Source: Qipengyuania spongiae (GTDB taxonomy: Bacteria > Pseudomonadota > Alphaproteobacteria > Sphingomonadales > Sphingomonadaceae). Taken from it: a stretch of DNA of 64,000 nt. The stretch lies in NCBI RefSeq assembly GCF_026168555.1, contig NZ_CP092471.1, positions 2,056,501-2,120,500 of the forward strand. The letters run 5' to 3'. The position numbers and the translations under genes were made by a program. Positions 63,324 through 64,000 of the stretch are shown piece after piece (position 1 is the stretch's first letter; the number at the start of each line of letters is the position of its first letter). Below the pieces are notes generated by a model. The model saw only the letters and a list, made by a program, of their open reading frames with translations. It did not search any database and was not told where the DNA came from.

Positions 63324-64000
63324 TCAGCTTTCCGCGACGTCCTGTGAAGTGGTGTCGGGCGCGGTCGCCTCGATCTTCGCTTCGCGAACCGACGTGCCCT
63401 CTTCGGTGCTGACGCCGTCTTCGAGCAGGTCGGACGGGATCTCGCCCGGCTCGAGGTTCGGATCAGTGCGATTGGCGGCGGCCGCTTCCTCGATCTCGCG
63501 CTGTTCGTCCTCGAACATCTGCGCAAGAACGTCGACGCCCTGGCTCTGCAGTTCGGCTTCGTCTTCCGAGCGGGCGACGTTCGCCTTGACCGTCACGTGC
63601 ACTTCGGGGTGAAGCGCGACAGTGACGTCGTGCATGCCGATCGCCTTGATCGGGCTGCCCATGACGACCTGCTTTTTGTCGACCTGGTGGCCCTTTTCAG
63701 CAAGACCATTGACGATGTCGCGGACATTGACCGAGCCGTAGAGCTGGCCGGCATTAGACGAGGAACGGATCATGACGATCTCGACGCCGTCGATGTCCTT
63801 GCCCGAGGTCTCGGCCTCGGTGCGGCGCTCGGCGTTTTCCTTTTCCAGACGCTCGCGATTGGCTTCGAACACCTTCTTGTTGGCGTCGTTCGCGCGCAGG
63901 GCCTTCTTCTGCGGAAGCAGGAAGTTGCGGGCGTAGCCGTCCTTCACGGTGACGACGTCACCGATCGAGCCGAGATTTCCGATCCGTTCGAGGAGGATGA
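63324..64000 (-). CDS. rplI: 50S ribosomal protein bL9 (5' end beyond window)
   Basis: The frame runs off the window end; the first visible codons are [21 protein letters not shown], the bL9 N-terminal domain, just missing a few start residues. The C-terminal domain is at about 90-160 (GSSPI-type segment [27 protein letters not shown]). A 55-residue acidic tail (about half Glu, Asp, Ala, Thr) extends it beyond the E. coli length of 149, like the S16 tail. rplI is normally preceded by rpsF and rpsR, so these are expected next. Confidence 0.96.
   Translation of the reverse strand, partial: ILLERIGNLGSIGDVVTVKDGYARNFLLPQKKALRANDANKKVFEANRERLEKENAERRTEAETSGKDIDGVEIVMIRSSSNAGQLYGSVNVRDIVNGLAEKGHQVDKKQVVMGSPIKAIGMHDVTVALHPEVHVTVKANVARSEDEAELQSQGVDVLAQMFEDEQREIEEAAAANRTDPNLEPGEIPSDLLEDGVSTEEGTSVREAKIEATAPDTTSQDVAES

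Overview
The window is a high-GC, densely coded chromosomal segment from an alphaproteobacterium, most likely a sphingomonad of the Erythrobacteraceae (Erythrobacter/Qipengyuania type). Three things point there: the split atpF'/atpF stator genes in a separate F0 operon, the alphaproteobacterial markers CpdR, the TIGR02300 zinc-finger protein and a CBU_0592-type membrane protein downstream of aroA, and the high load of secreted SapC, M2 and S9 proteins. The genus is inferred, not proven. I saw no phage, insertion sequence, CRISPR array, rRNA or replication origin. Two tRNAs are present: Val-GAC (minus) and Ala-GGC (plus).

Layout. 1-11.3 kb: the 3' end of alaS, a K+/H+ antiporter, a GNAT-nitrilase fusion, NADP isocitrate dehydrogenase, a GH16 lipoprotein, tRNA-Val, cpdR with a divergent N-formylglutamate amidohydrolase, a candidate small RNA, sapC and a GlcD-type FAD oxidase. 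11.4-21.7 kb: a DEAD-box helicase and uvrD converging, two paralogous secreted proteins with a DAWP motif, rsmD-rluB, an orphan Rieske oxygenase and a divergent AmpG-like transporter. 21.7-30.5 kb (minus): purB, then lapA-like-pyrF, a SIMPL protein, and trpF-trpB-(small membrane ORF)-trpA-accD-folC. The small ORF plus about 300 bases of non-coding, AT-richer DNA separates trpB from trpA.

30.5-38 kb: radC divergent from a ydbH-ynbE-ydbL set (AsmA-like envelope lipid transport), then the F0 operon atpI-atpB-atpE-atpF'-atpF ending in a strong terminator. 38-44.1 kb (minus): a quinone oxidoreductase gene broken by an in-frame amber codon, gloB, and the aroA-membrane protein-cmk-rpsA cluster. 44.2-49.5 kb (plus): the TIGR02300 protein, tRNA-Ala, ffh, rpsP, rimM, trmD and rplS. 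This normally continuous cluster is interrupted by an antisense thioredoxin-reductase-like gene between rimM and trmD.

49.5-64 kb: an S9 peptidase overlapping an APC permease, asd overlapping a lipoprotein gene, a divergent Nramp-related transporter, an alpha/beta hydrolase, an M2 dipeptidase overlapping a beta-propeller lipoprotein, then ybjN-like, rimB-like and rimK genes converging on amn. The window ends inside rplI, probably next to rpsF, whose product is the known RimK substrate.

Most of the window is core metabolism, translation and envelope function. I found no convincing wholly new system. The best leads are the candidate sRNA with an anti-Shine-Dalgarno segment (8770-8868), the trpB/trpA insert, the antisense insertion in the rpsP-rplS cluster, the DAWP paralogue pair, the broken oxidoreductase and the rimB/rimK/ybjN module.
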